Shown here: positions 1 through 14,062 of the stretch, piece by piece
Layout: every line of letters starts with the position of its first letter
Numbering within the stretch: position 1 is the first letter of the stretch
Source: Irineochytrium annulatum
Lineage: Eukaryota > Chytridiomycota > Chytridiomycetes > Chytridiales > Chytridiaceae
DNA: 26,308 bases
NCBI GenBank assembly: GCA_027600665.1
Contig: JADGJL010000296.1
Coordinates: forward strand, 1 to 26,308
Direction of reading: 5' to 3'
Notes under the pieces: generated by a model
Told to the model about the DNA's origin: nothing
The model's database searches: none
Seen by the model: only the letters and a program-made list of their open reading frames with translations
Translations under genes and position numbers: made by a program

Positions 1-1811
1 GGGTGGACCGGCTGCGAGGCCGCAATTGAGGCGGTTGGGAGCCGGGGCAGCGTGGCTGGTGGAGGCAGGACTGTGGTTGAGGGCTTCGGAGGTCGACCGC
101 GGCGTTTCTTTGTGGGTGGGAGGGAGGCTGTGTTGTTGGCGGGCCGCTGCAGAGTGGAGACGGGTAGGGTGGATGTAGACATGTGCTGGCGCTTCGTCTG
201 GAATGTCGACGTCGTCGAGGCCGCCACGATTCCCGTTTCGCGTCTCACGTCGTGAGGAACACCAACCACGGAGGATATCGTTGGTTTGCGGGTGTAACTG
301 CGCTGCAGAGGGACCGAGGTGGATGAAGCGGAAGGGACTTTGGAGGATCCCGTGTCGCGCTGTACCACTTGCGTAGCAACGTTTGCCGTTTTGCGGGCGT
401 ACTTGCGCTTTAGGGGGATGTCGGAGGATGACGAGGAGGCCAAAACGGAGTCGACGTCGCTGACCACATTGACTTGCTTGGCGCCCGGCACGGTCGACGT
501 GCCAAACCTCGCCCTCGATTGCACCGTGACCGACACGGAGGAAGACGAGGATGCATTCGCTGGCACCAATGCCGTGGCAGACGAAGAAGACGAAAACGAG
601 TACGCCTGGAGGCTCTCGTGAGTGCCCTCCCTCGCGATCGCCTCCGCGCGTCCCACAGCCGTCTTCAGCTTCCCCACATGCGACTTCGCGTCCCCCAGAT
701 CCTTCTGCACGCTTCCCAAGTCCTTCTGTACGCGTCCCGTGCCCTTCTGGGTGTTCCCCATGTCGCTCTGCATATTCCCCAGGTCCCCCTCCGCGCGTCC
801 CACATCCACGCGCTTGCGTCTTTCAAACGCCGTCGACGGTCCCGCCGCCTCCATCGCCTTCTCCGCGCTCGCGCCTCCCTTTCCCTTCATTGTCTCCCTA
901 TAAGCCCGCTCAACCGCCGGTCTTGCTTGCCTGAGCGTTGAGCTCGCGTACCTCACCCACTCGCATCTCCCCATGTCCGACCTGTAATCGTCATCCCCCT
1001 CGTCCGCTATGGGCGTGACTGTGGCGTCGTGGTCCCGGCGTTGGCGCTTGGTTGCGGGTTGTTGAAAGGCTGGCGTGGGATGGCGGGCGCGTTTGAGGGG
1101 CTGAGATGACGTGGCGGTGGTGCGGTCGCGGAGGCGGTACGCGACGGCGGCCTCGGAGAGACGTGGGTCGTCTGACGCCGCGTCAACGAGGATCAAAAGC
1201 GAGCCGTCAGACTCTTCGCCGTCGTCGTCGATGTCCCCGTCTTCATTGTCAGATTCGGAAGCAGAGGCGGAGGAAGCATGGTCGTCTTCAATGCAGTCGA
1301 TCGCGTGGACCGGCGGCAGCGGCGCGGTTAAGGTGTTCGGAGTTGGGAAGTCGTTAAACAGGCGCCGCGGTGACACCCCAGACGCGTTCTCCGCGTCGCC
1401 CACGAACAGGGGCGTGATGCAGCCGAGGCTGATGTGGGACGTCGCGGGCTCGGGCGGCGTGATCGGGAGATGCGGATGATGGGGGGCAGGCGGAAGGGGC
1501 AGGTTGAGGTAATCCTCGAGCGTCGCCGAGTCATTGGGGCTGGGAGGGAAGAGCTGAAGGTTCGTGACGTCCGATGAGAGGTCCAGGAGCTGGCACGACG
1601 GGTCGAAGGCCCCGCATCCGAGCCAAGGGTCCGAGGTAGGGAGGGAGGCGGCGGGGATGCTGAGGGACTGGATGAAGAGCTCGTCGAGCGGGGTCAAGTT
1701 CGCGGGCGGGGCGGAGAGAATCGAGGCGAGCGTGAGTTCTGGCGCCGACGACGACGCTGGCGGAGATGCGGTGGTCGAGGCCGCGATCGCGGGCGGGGTT
1801 GGGGGCATCAT
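1..1811 (-). CDS. Low-complexity, probably nuclear protein with AT-hook and heptad repeats (3' end cut by window edge)
   Basis: Reading the minus strand from the ATG pair at 1811/1808, the frame stays open for all 603 codons to the window edge with no stop, so the C-terminus lies outside. The N-terminal 130 residues are Pro/Ser/Leu-rich with acidic-hydrophobic clusters (LDELFIQSL, ATLEDYLNLPLPP) like transcription activation domains. An acidic Ser/Asp/Glu stretch and basic segments (LKRARH, TKRQRRD) follow. Next come eight tandem 7-residue units (633-800), Ser-rich linkers, a two-copy PLxRxYxRK module, and an AT-hook-like KKRRGRPPKP at about 84-110. The AT-hook and basic patches suggest a DNA-associated nuclear protein, possibly a transcription factor with its DNA-binding domain beyond the edge; that is inference. 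I recognise no family. The long stop-free GC-rich frame is the main support; an intron cannot be excluded. Confidence 0.7.
   Translation of the reverse strand, partial: MMPPTPPAIAASTTASPPASSSAPELTLASILSAPPANLTPLDELFIQSLSIPAASLPTSDPWLGCGAFDPSCQLLDLSSDVTNLQLFPPSPNDSATLEDYLNLPLPPAPHHPHLPITPPEPATSHISLGCITPLFVGDAENASGVSPRRLFNDFPTPNTLTAPLPPVHAIDCIEDDHASSASASESDNEDGDIDDDGEESDGSLLILVDAASDDPRLSEAAVAYRLRDRTTATSSQPLKRARHPTPAFQQPATKRQRRDHDATVTPIADEGDDDYRSDMGRCEWVRYASSTLRQARPAVERAYRETMKGKGGASAEKAMEAAGPSTAFERRKRVDVGRAEGDLGNMQSDMGNTQKGTGRVQKDLGSVQKDLGDAKSHVGKLKTAVGRAEAIAREGTHESLQAYSFSSSSSATALVPANASSSSSVSVTVQSRARFGTSTVPGAKQVNVVSDVDSVLASSSSSDIPLKRKYARKTANVATQVVQRDTGSSKVPSASSTSVPLQRSYTRKPTISSVVGVPHDVRRETGIVAASTTSTFQTKRQHMSTSTLPVSTLQRPANNTASLPPTKKRRGRPPKPSTTVLPPPATLPRLPTASIAASQPVH
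633..800 (-). repeat. Eight tandem 21-bp units coding a 7-residue repeat
   Basis: Within the minus-strand frame, 168 bp divide exactly into eight 21-bp units. Each unit starts with Gly and mostly ends in a hydrophobic residue: GRAEGDL, GNMQSDM, GNTQKGT, GRVQKDL, GSVQKDL, GDAKSHV, GKLKTAV, GRAEAIA. The central units (GxVQKDL) are nearly identical and the outer ones have drifted. This looks like an in-frame minisatellite coding a period-7 amphipathic segment. Confidence 0.8.
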
Positions 1812-2450
1812 GGTCGCGGTCGTGGGGGGACGAGCTGGATGAGTAAACGAATTAAACGCGTCAAGTGAAGAGCTCAGGGAATCGCGCGGTTGCTAACCAG
1901 TGTGAATCTAAGGGGCCGCGACGTCGGCGGCAGAGAGCGAGCGAGGTCGCTGTGGGACGCGCGAGGGGTCAGGCCTGTGCGGCAGTTTAACTTCGCGATT
2001 CTGCTACCGTCCTGCGCCGTGCGAAAATGACTCACAAGGATAATGCGCATTTGTAGGGCTTTAAAATAAGGATTGGGATGAAAACAGTATCTAAGAAAGA
2101 GAATGAAGGGCCAAAAAATACTAGAAGCGATACTGATTCTCCCTCTTGCTCTTAACTTGGACCTTCGTAAACACAGCCGGGGCCGGGAAGTCTAAAATAC
2201 CTCGTTCTGGCAAGCAGAACGCTACGGCGCTCACTCCTAACGATACTTTAAACGTGCAGCCAAACATTCGATCTCGGTCCTCCTTTATTTCATCAAAGGA
2301 ACAAGAATAAGAACACGGGGAGCAAATTAAAGATGGCGAAGTAAACCCCAATCCGCTAATCATCCCCAAGCACCAACACACGCCCAGAGCAACTCTCCCA
2401 CCGCGTATGCCGGCACACTCCACACGAATCGATCCATCTCCCGCAATAAT
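1812..2450. other. Intergenic: promoter side of the left-edge gene, 3' flank of RPS15
   Basis: No convincing gene. The right part is A+T-richer and should carry the RPS15 3' UTR; TTTATT at 2284-2289 is AATAAA on the minus strand, about 160 nt past the RPS15 stop. The part nearest 1811 should hold the promoter of the left-edge gene. A 100-codon minus frame at 2121-2423 has no recognisable content and overlaps the expected 3' UTR. Confidence 0.5.
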
Positions 2451-3059
2451 TTACTTGAGGGGGATAAAACTAGAAAAATGAAGTCAGCAAGGCAGAATGC
2501 AGCGCGAATTTGACGAAAAAGCAAGAATATTTACCGAGACGAGTGCGTCGCACCGATACCGGGCCTGCCGTGCTTGACGGGCTTGTACGACAGCGAGAAC
2601 TCGGCCAGGTAGTGACCGATCATCTCGGGCTTGATCTCGATCTGGTTGAACGTCTTTCCGTTGTACACGCCGACGACGGAACCAATCATCTCGGGCACGA
2701 TGATCATGTTCCGGAGGTGCGTCTTCACGCACTCAGGCTTCTCCATCTCAGGCGCCTCCTTCTTCGCCTTCCGGAGCTTCTTAATCAGGCCCATGGGCTT
2801 GCGCTTCAAGCCGCGCTGGAAGCGTCTGCGCGCGCGGGAGTGGACGAGCTCGACGAGCTAGCAGTAATCACACGGGCATCAGACCTACACAACCCCAGAA
2901 AACAAGAGAGCGAAGAGAGGGACTCCTCACCTGCTCGGAGCTCAGATCCAAGAGCTGCTCGAGGTCGATGCCGCGGTAGGTGAACTTGCGGAACGTACGG
3001 TTGGCCTTGGTGGCAACATCTTGTTCGTCGGCCTGGATGAACCCGCGTGGGTTAGCCAT
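2451..3059 (-). CDS. RPS15: 40S ribosomal protein uS19 (RPS15)
   Basis: This is a small-subunit ribosomal protein near the decoding site. The model has three exons, 3059-2931, 2857-2535 and 2469-2451 (156 residues), with introns of 73 and 65 nt, both GT..AG and phase-consistent. Family hallmarks are clear: [44 protein letters not shown] and [17 protein letters not shown]. The last splice adds the conserved FIPLK ending. The family is usually 142-153 residues, so the N-terminus ([13 protein letters not shown]..) is slightly long. A GCTAAC branch-like motif and a CAG lie just upstream of the GCC-GAC-GAA codons, so the first nine codons may instead be intron 3', with the true start in an upstream exon (an ATG at 3183 splices in phase). 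Identity is certain; the extreme N-terminus is not. Confidence 0.95.
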
Positions 3060-4524
3060 ATGCCAACGTATGCCAACGCGCAATATCAATCCCAACGCCT
3101 GCAAGACGACCACGCGAACCGCCAACAACGCAGCCTACAATCCCCCATCCAGATCCCCCGTCTCCCGCCGGCCCATAGTCCATGATCCTCGTCGACGGAG
3201 TCTCCAGCCGCCTGTCCCTCCTCCGACACCGTCCCCCGATCCAGCTCGCCCGGCCGTCCATGACAACGCGCTCCGACCCCAGGCCGCTCTTCTTCCACGA
3301 CGACATGACGGGCCGTACCATGCTGGGCGGTCGAGTGTGCTCGTGAAGAAAACGACTAAAAGACGGATCCCCCTTGAGCAAAGTTGTCAGCCAATGGCGG
3401 GGGAGGGTGTGGCGTAGCAATGAGAAGGATCAACGAATAACAAGGTTATCCTTACATTGATTGATATCGACAGCGAGGCAATGTTATTTTTTCGCACTTC
3501 TCTTTAATACATCAACATTCCCCGTTCCGGGCCGCAAACCCAGATGTGGTTAAACCAAGGCCGACCATGCATTGTGCCTTCCATATCTTTCTTGAGGGCA
3601 TCTTCGTTACTACTACCATTTCTTCGACGCTGTCTTTCACATATTTGTAATGGATAAACGCGAGTTCGTAAGGGATGATCGTGACCTTGGATAGACATCT
3701 GCCGACATCACCCATCACTACAGACAGCGGCCGCCTGCCCCTCGACGCTAGCCTCCACTTCAGCTTGCAGCAAGCCGACCACTGGCAAGCCGGGCCACCG
3801 GCAAGCCAGTTCACAGCACGCCTGCCGACTAAGCCGGTCTGCACTATCGGTGTACTCCACTGGAGCCTACACCGAAGCCTGCTGGCACGGCTAACACCCA
3901 CACGACCCCGGCGTATAGAATGCCTAGCCGCGCCTCGACTTACTTGCCAAACCCTGTCAACACTCCATTGTACGCTCCCCAGGCCAACATACACCCCCCG
4001 AATCTGGCCAAAGAGCCTAGCGAGGACGGCTACGGCCACGGTGAGCCGGAGCGCGCGGAACACGGTTACCGTGACGGCGAGCAAGAATGCAGTGGCGTCG
4101 ACACCTGTTCCCATTTTTTGGGAATGTTATTAATAATACATGAAGGATAGCGGCGAGTCGACATGCCAATCGCAAATCGATGGCGGCCGCTGAAATGAAT
4201 GCGTGGCGTAAAAGAACGGAATCGCCTGATATGCGAGTTCGGACACGAAAGTTCGCGCGACCTTTTCAGGTGAGGCGATTATTGCAGTGGGCCGACCATG
4301 GCCGATGGGCGGATGAAGGAATTCAGTATTCGCGAGCACCATCAGCCGACCGCGTCCGTTCAGCAGCATCCCCAGCGTATAGTCCGGCCTCCATCTGCAT
4401 CAAGAACGCGCACAACCGCGAGATCCTTGTTGGCCTTTCCACAACCCATACCTGCATCCTTGCAAGACGGCCGCCTTCCCCATCCGCATCAACGATAACT
4501 AAACCCGTCCCGTTGTCCTCCACG
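3060..4524. other. Divergent intergenic region between RPS15 and HMG-CoA reductase
   Basis: About 1.46 kb carrying both promoters. Overlapping frames on both strands at 3512-4133 (200 codons minus, 152 plus) have no recognisable domains, so neither is called. The tract 3765-3815 repeats GGCAAGCC-like words. An inverted TTATTAATAA lies near 4127. An upstream ORF with a strong ATG context (GACCATGG) runs 4298-4498 and stops 26 nt before the chosen HMG-CoA reductase start. No ribosomal-protein promoter element is recognised with confidence. Confidence 0.5.
4298..4498 (+). promoter_or_regulatory. Candidate upstream ORF (66 codons) before HMG-CoA reductase
   Basis: An ATG in a favourable context (GACCATGG) opens a 66-codon frame, out of register with the main frame, ending 26 nt before the ATG at 4525. 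The encoded peptide has no recognisable domain. If the transcript starts upstream of 4298 it could lower translation of the reductase. Transcript start and use are unknown. Confidence 0.3.
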
Positions 4525-7500
4525 ATGGTCGCTCTTGGGGCCCCATACCGCGAAGCCGTCACCGACGCCCACGACGCCACCGACGCCACGGCCACGAATG
4601 GTCACCCGGTCAACGGCCATGCCGGGCCCAGCTTCAACGACGCGAGGGAATCGCTGATCGGCGGCCTCGTCACATCGGCGGCGCCCGCGTCGACGTCACT
4701 GCAGCCCGCGCACCAAGGGACGAAGACGGGAAATGTCAAGATCAGCGCCCCGCTCCTGCCGCCGACACCTCACCAGCTCCCTCCGAGACCACCGACGCCC
4801 AGCACGACGAGAAGAACGGACGCCGGCAACGGGATCGCTCCCGGCGGCACCGGCCCCGGTGGGCCCGGCACCGCGATGACGGCGAGTCCCGAGTCGTCCG
4901 CCGCCCAACCGCCCGCCGCCACGTCCACGGCTGCATTCCCATCGAACGGCAGCCTCTCCGACCACGGCCCATCCTTCTGGTCCGGCTTCCACAAGAAGGC
5001 CCTCAAGGAGCGTCAGAACCAGCTCCGGCTCTTCTTCCCCAACCTCTTTTCGTCTGCCGACCACACGAACGGGCATCACTCGAACCACCATCTCAACGGC
5101 CACCACCAGGTCTCTTCTCCGCCTTCGACCTCCCCGACTCGCGTCGGTGACCTTGGCAATGCCGCGTCGAGGTCCACCGACAACCTCCCGAACCTGGCTG
5201 TCAAGAGGCCTCTGAGAGGATCCACGTCCTCGCTCGCCAACCTGGACGTTGGCGCCCCTATTGATGAGAGCTTCCCGATCACGGGTCTGGACGAGCTGAT
5301 CGCCAACAACATGATTGAGAACTGCGTCGGGTTAGTGTTCTTCCTTTACTAATGCGTTCCAATGCTAACATCCACCTCCTCAGAACGATGGGTGTTCCTG
5401 TAGGACTGGCGTTGAACTTCGTGATCAACGACAGCCCTGTCGTCATCCCTATGGCGGTTGAGGAGCCATCCGTCGTTGCCGCCGTCTCCGGCGCCGCGAA
5501 GACGTTTGGCGCTTATGGGGGGTTCGTTGCGACGACGAGCGAGAGGAACGTGATCTTTGCTCAGGTCGTGCTAAACGACGTTGCGAACGTGGATGAGGCC
5601 GTGAGCATTGTAAGCACACCTTTGTCTGTGTCTTCAATTCCTGGGCTAATGGAAATGTGCAGATTGAGGCGAACAAATTAGATCTTATCTCGCTCGCGAA
5701 CTCATTCGTCCCGAACATGGTCACCCGCGGCGGCGGTGTTGTGAACATGACTGTCCGCACCCCAGCCCGGGACACGCAACCCGCTCCCATGAGGAAGAAC
5801 GAGGTCCGGCCAACCGCGAAGCACCCCTCCCAGCCACACCTCGTAGTCCACTTCCACCTCGACGTCTGCGACGCCATGGGCGCCAACGCGGCTTCTACCG
5901 TCGCCGAAGGCGTCGCGCCCTCTCTGGCGGCGCTCGTCCCCGGTGGCGCTCGCGTCGGCCTTCGGATCGTCTCCAACCTCTGCCTCGAACGCCTCGCGAC
6001 CGCCAACTTTAGGATCCCTGTGAAAGCTCTCGGCTACAAGGGCATGGACGGGCGCGTGGTCGCTGAGCGGATCATCGAGGCCGTCGAGTGGGCGAGGGAC
6101 GACCCGTTCCGGGCCGCGACGCACAACAAGGGCATCATGAATGGCGTTGATGCGGTGGCGCTCGCGACCGGGCAGGATTGGAGGGCGATCGAGGCGTCGG
6201 CGCACGCGTGGGCGGCGCTTGAAGGTGATGGCCAGACGGCGAGACGGTATGGCCCGCTGACGAGCTACTGGATCGAGCGGGAGGGCGAGGGTGACGACGC
6301 CCCGCTGGTCTTCTGCGGCGAGCTCGAGCTCCCGATCTCAGTCGGGACCAAGGGTGGCGTCCTTAAGACGAACCCGGTCTACAACTACACGCTCGGCATG
6401 ATGGGATTCCCAGACTCGAAGCAGCTTGCCATGGGCATGGTTTGCGTTGGTCTCGCGCAGAATTTCGCCGCTCTCCGCGCGCTCTCGACTGAGGGCATCC
6501 AGCGCGGCCACATGTCGCTTCATGCCAAGAACATCGCCGTCGCCGCCGGTGCGCCCACTCACGCCATCAACGAGTGCGTCGCCTATATGGTGGAGATGGG
6601 CAGGGTCAACCTCGGCAGCGCTAAGGAGTACCTCGACGCGCACGAGCTCCATACGTCCCTCGCATCCATGAACGACACCTCACCACCACCCGCTCAGCTT
6701 GCCCCGTCCACCCTGTACTTCGAGGAACGCGTCGTCGAGGGCTCGACCTCCGAGCGCGTGACCCTCAACATTGCGTTCCAAACCCTCGGCCCGAAGCCTG
6801 TCCACATTCTTCTTACCCCTCTCGCACCCGCCACAACGCTGACGACGCAGCTTTTCGGCGAGAAGGGACACAGCTGGATCACGACCACCTTCGACCTCCT
6901 AGAGCGGATGGAGCTCTCGACGGGACCTCACAGGCCGGGAAGGCGCAATGAGGACCTCGCGAAGAAGCTCAAGCTGCTTTCGACTCTCCTCAACATTGTC
7001 GTCAGGAGGCTCATGGCGTCCCACCCGACCGAGACGAGACGGTTTATCGAGCTTGTGAGGGGCAGCGTCGGACGCGATGGCGTTGCGTCCAGACTTGGCT
7101 CGAAAGGCAAGCCCTCAAGACCATCCCCGCTCTCCGTCGAGACCAACCCTCCATCGGGCGCCGCCACGCCGGCCTCAGCATCGCCCTCTCCTGCGCCCTC
7201 AACCGCCGCACCCTCCTCACCCACCCCTACGCTCCTCCAGGTCGGCCGGCCCCTTATCCTCGCCCTCTGGCAAGTCTTCGAGCTCCGTGTCCTTCAGTGG
7301 GTTGGCCACGCGCCGCTGGCCTCGGCCCTCCTCGACGCCCAACAAGAAGTCATCCGCGCCCTCATTGAGACCCCTTACCCATCCTCCCCGCGCATGACAC
7401 CCGCCGTGGCCCGCGCGCCCGCATCGAGCAAACTGCCCGCGACGACGCCGTCCGCGACGTCCTCGGACTCCGACGAGGGCTCAGACGAGGCCGACGGCCT

Positions 7501-8266
7501 TGTGATGGGCGGCGTGTCGGTCAAGAAGTCCCAGCACTCGCTCGCGCCAGCGCAGCACGTCGGCCGCGTTAGCAGCATCATGGCCTCCCACGCACGGCGC
7601 TTCCAGGTCCGCATCTTCCTCCTCTGCGACGCGTCCACATTCGACGTTAACGTCCTCTCGTCCCCGCTCCTCGGAGCCAGCGGTGGCGGGGCCGCGCACG
7701 GCAAGCATCACCACACCCGCAGGCGCATCGAGCTCCTCGCCACCGTTGGCGCGGATCTGGAGTGGGAGCAGACGATTGCGCATGACTTGAGCCCCGGAAG
7801 GCTCGGGAGGGATTTGGCGGGCGCGCTAGTGAGGGGTGTGAGCGTGTCCGGCGCGCTGGGCGATCCTGGCGTGGTAAACGGGTTCTTGGTCTGGCTGGGT
7901 GTGAAGCTTGCGGGAGAGGGCGAGGTTGGGCCGCGCGGCGGGATCGAATACATCGCGGGGAGGCTCGTGGACGGTGCGAGCGGGAGGTTGAAGGATGTCT
8001 TGGCTGCCGTTGTTGTCGGAAGGGAGACGGGGGGGATTTCAGCCGGGGAGGCCGAGTCTTTGTTGAGGGAGTCGAAGCTGGATCTTCACGCTGCTTTTGC
8101 ATTGGAGATTAAGGAGTTTTTGGGCTCGATGAGTAGGGAGACGCATGTTGCTGCACTCTTGGAGTCCGATCCCATTGGGGATGTCTTTGGCAAGGACATT
8201 TTCAGGAAGGTGACCATGCTTTACAGAGAGTATTATGGTGTTGCGAGCCTATACCCATCACAATAG
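4525..8266 (+). CDS. Class II (bacterial-type) HMG-CoA reductase with long N- and C-terminal extensions
   Basis: Interconverts HMG-CoA and mevalonate, the key step of isoprenoid/sterol synthesis. Exons are 4525-5330, 5384-5609 and 5663-8266 (two 53-nt GT..AG introns), giving 1211 residues against about 430 for bacterial class II enzymes. Residues 1-150 are disordered. A helix (FWSGFHKKALKERQNQL, about 151-175) resembles the N-terminus of class II enzymes. The catalytic core spans about 250-670: ENCVGTMGVP (formed across intron 1), VEEPSVVAA (catalytic Glu 295/296), DAMGAN at 414-419 (DAMGMN in class I), HNKGIMNG (Lys500), ATGQDWRA (Asp516) and SLHAKNIAV (His631). The Lys-Asp spacing of 16 equals that of the Pseudomonas mevalonii enzyme. 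No membrane or sterol-sensing segments are seen, so it should be soluble. Residues about 671-1211 match no family I know. An in-frame ATG at 4180 would add an Arg-rich leader. AATAAA signals lie at 8369 and 8458. Confidence 0.93.
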
Positions 8267-8600
8267 AGTTGGTTTGTTTATTCTTTGGCGTTGTATGTGC
8301 GGGGACCTTGCTTGAATCTGATGCTTTCATCTACGTCTTCTCAAATCATTTTTAATAGCTTATGATAGAATAAATGATGTGTTCAACTTATTGGGACTTA
8401 ACTTTGGAGGATAAGAAGGCGCTTCAGTTACTTCACGTACATACCGAAATGAAATTGAATAAAACATGGCAACAGAGTTATTAATAGCTCAGGCGCTGGA
8501 CGCACGCAAATGTCGACATTGTCCATCCGAAATACATATTTGATTACAGCATGAGCAAGTTACAGCAAAGACGACGATACAATAAGTACAAGAATTACAA
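8267..8600. terminator. Convergent 3' region of HMG-CoA reductase and SMC3
   Basis: A 334-bp A+T-rich spacer between two genes transcribed toward each other. It contains AATAAA at 8369-8374 and 8458-8463, likely cleavage/polyadenylation signals for the plus-strand gene. On the minus strand, TTTATT near 8276 could serve SMC3. No coding content is seen. Confidence 0.55.
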
Positions 8601-13469
<4,869 letters not shown>

Positions 13470-14062
13470 GATGCTTAAATCAAACCGGGCTCGAAGACGT
13501 CGGGGCGTCGTCGGCTGGCGAAGGTGGATGCCCCTCAAGATGTTCGAACAAGGTTCGGACAACCAGTTCAAAAAGACGTAGGACCAAGCCTCTCCCAAAT
13601 CTCTTCTTGCATTTTTTCTTCTTTCCCACCTCAACTGCCACAATAGATCTTGCTTCTGTTCAAGATAGTGATAACGACAAGCATTGCAGGTAATTGATCG
13701 CACTTTAAATACCTTGCTTCGACGGTTACGAAGGATGATTTATCGACAATATTTGCACGTCAGTCGAACTGAGCTACTACTCAGGATGCCGAGCTTATTA
13801 TACCCAGATTTCTGATACCACCACCACGCAGCCTCCCCTTTGTCTTCCGTTCTCCTTATTGAAAGCGGTGCTAATGTAAACTTTGAAGTTTTTTAAGGAA
13901 TCAATTCCAACGGCTGGGCACGTCCAGGTTTGTCACAGGGGCATTTAAAGTAGTTGATCGTAGTAAATGCATGCACTTCGTCAATACACAGAATCAATTT
14001 TGAGCGAGGCGCTGAGTCGTTCAGAAATCATCACTCGATTCCAGATTCTCAAATCCTTCACC
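13470..14062. promoter_or_regulatory. Divergent promoter region of SMC3 and the Aly/REF gene
   Basis: A 593-bp spacer between the SMC3 start (minus) and the Aly/REF start (plus). It is A+T-rich around 13690-13960. Short frames here lack family features, and the frame opening at 13954 only reads into the first Aly/REF exons in the wrong register. No specific promoter element is assigned. Confidence 0.5.

Noticed and set aside
474..941. Plus-strand 155-codon and 127-codon frames over the left-edge gene
   Set aside because: They are Arg/Ser/Pro-rich antisense shadows of the stop-free minus frame, with no family features.
7647..8102. Minus-strand 151-codon frame inside the reductase
   Set aside because: Pro/Arg-rich shadow of GC-rich coding sequence on the other strand.
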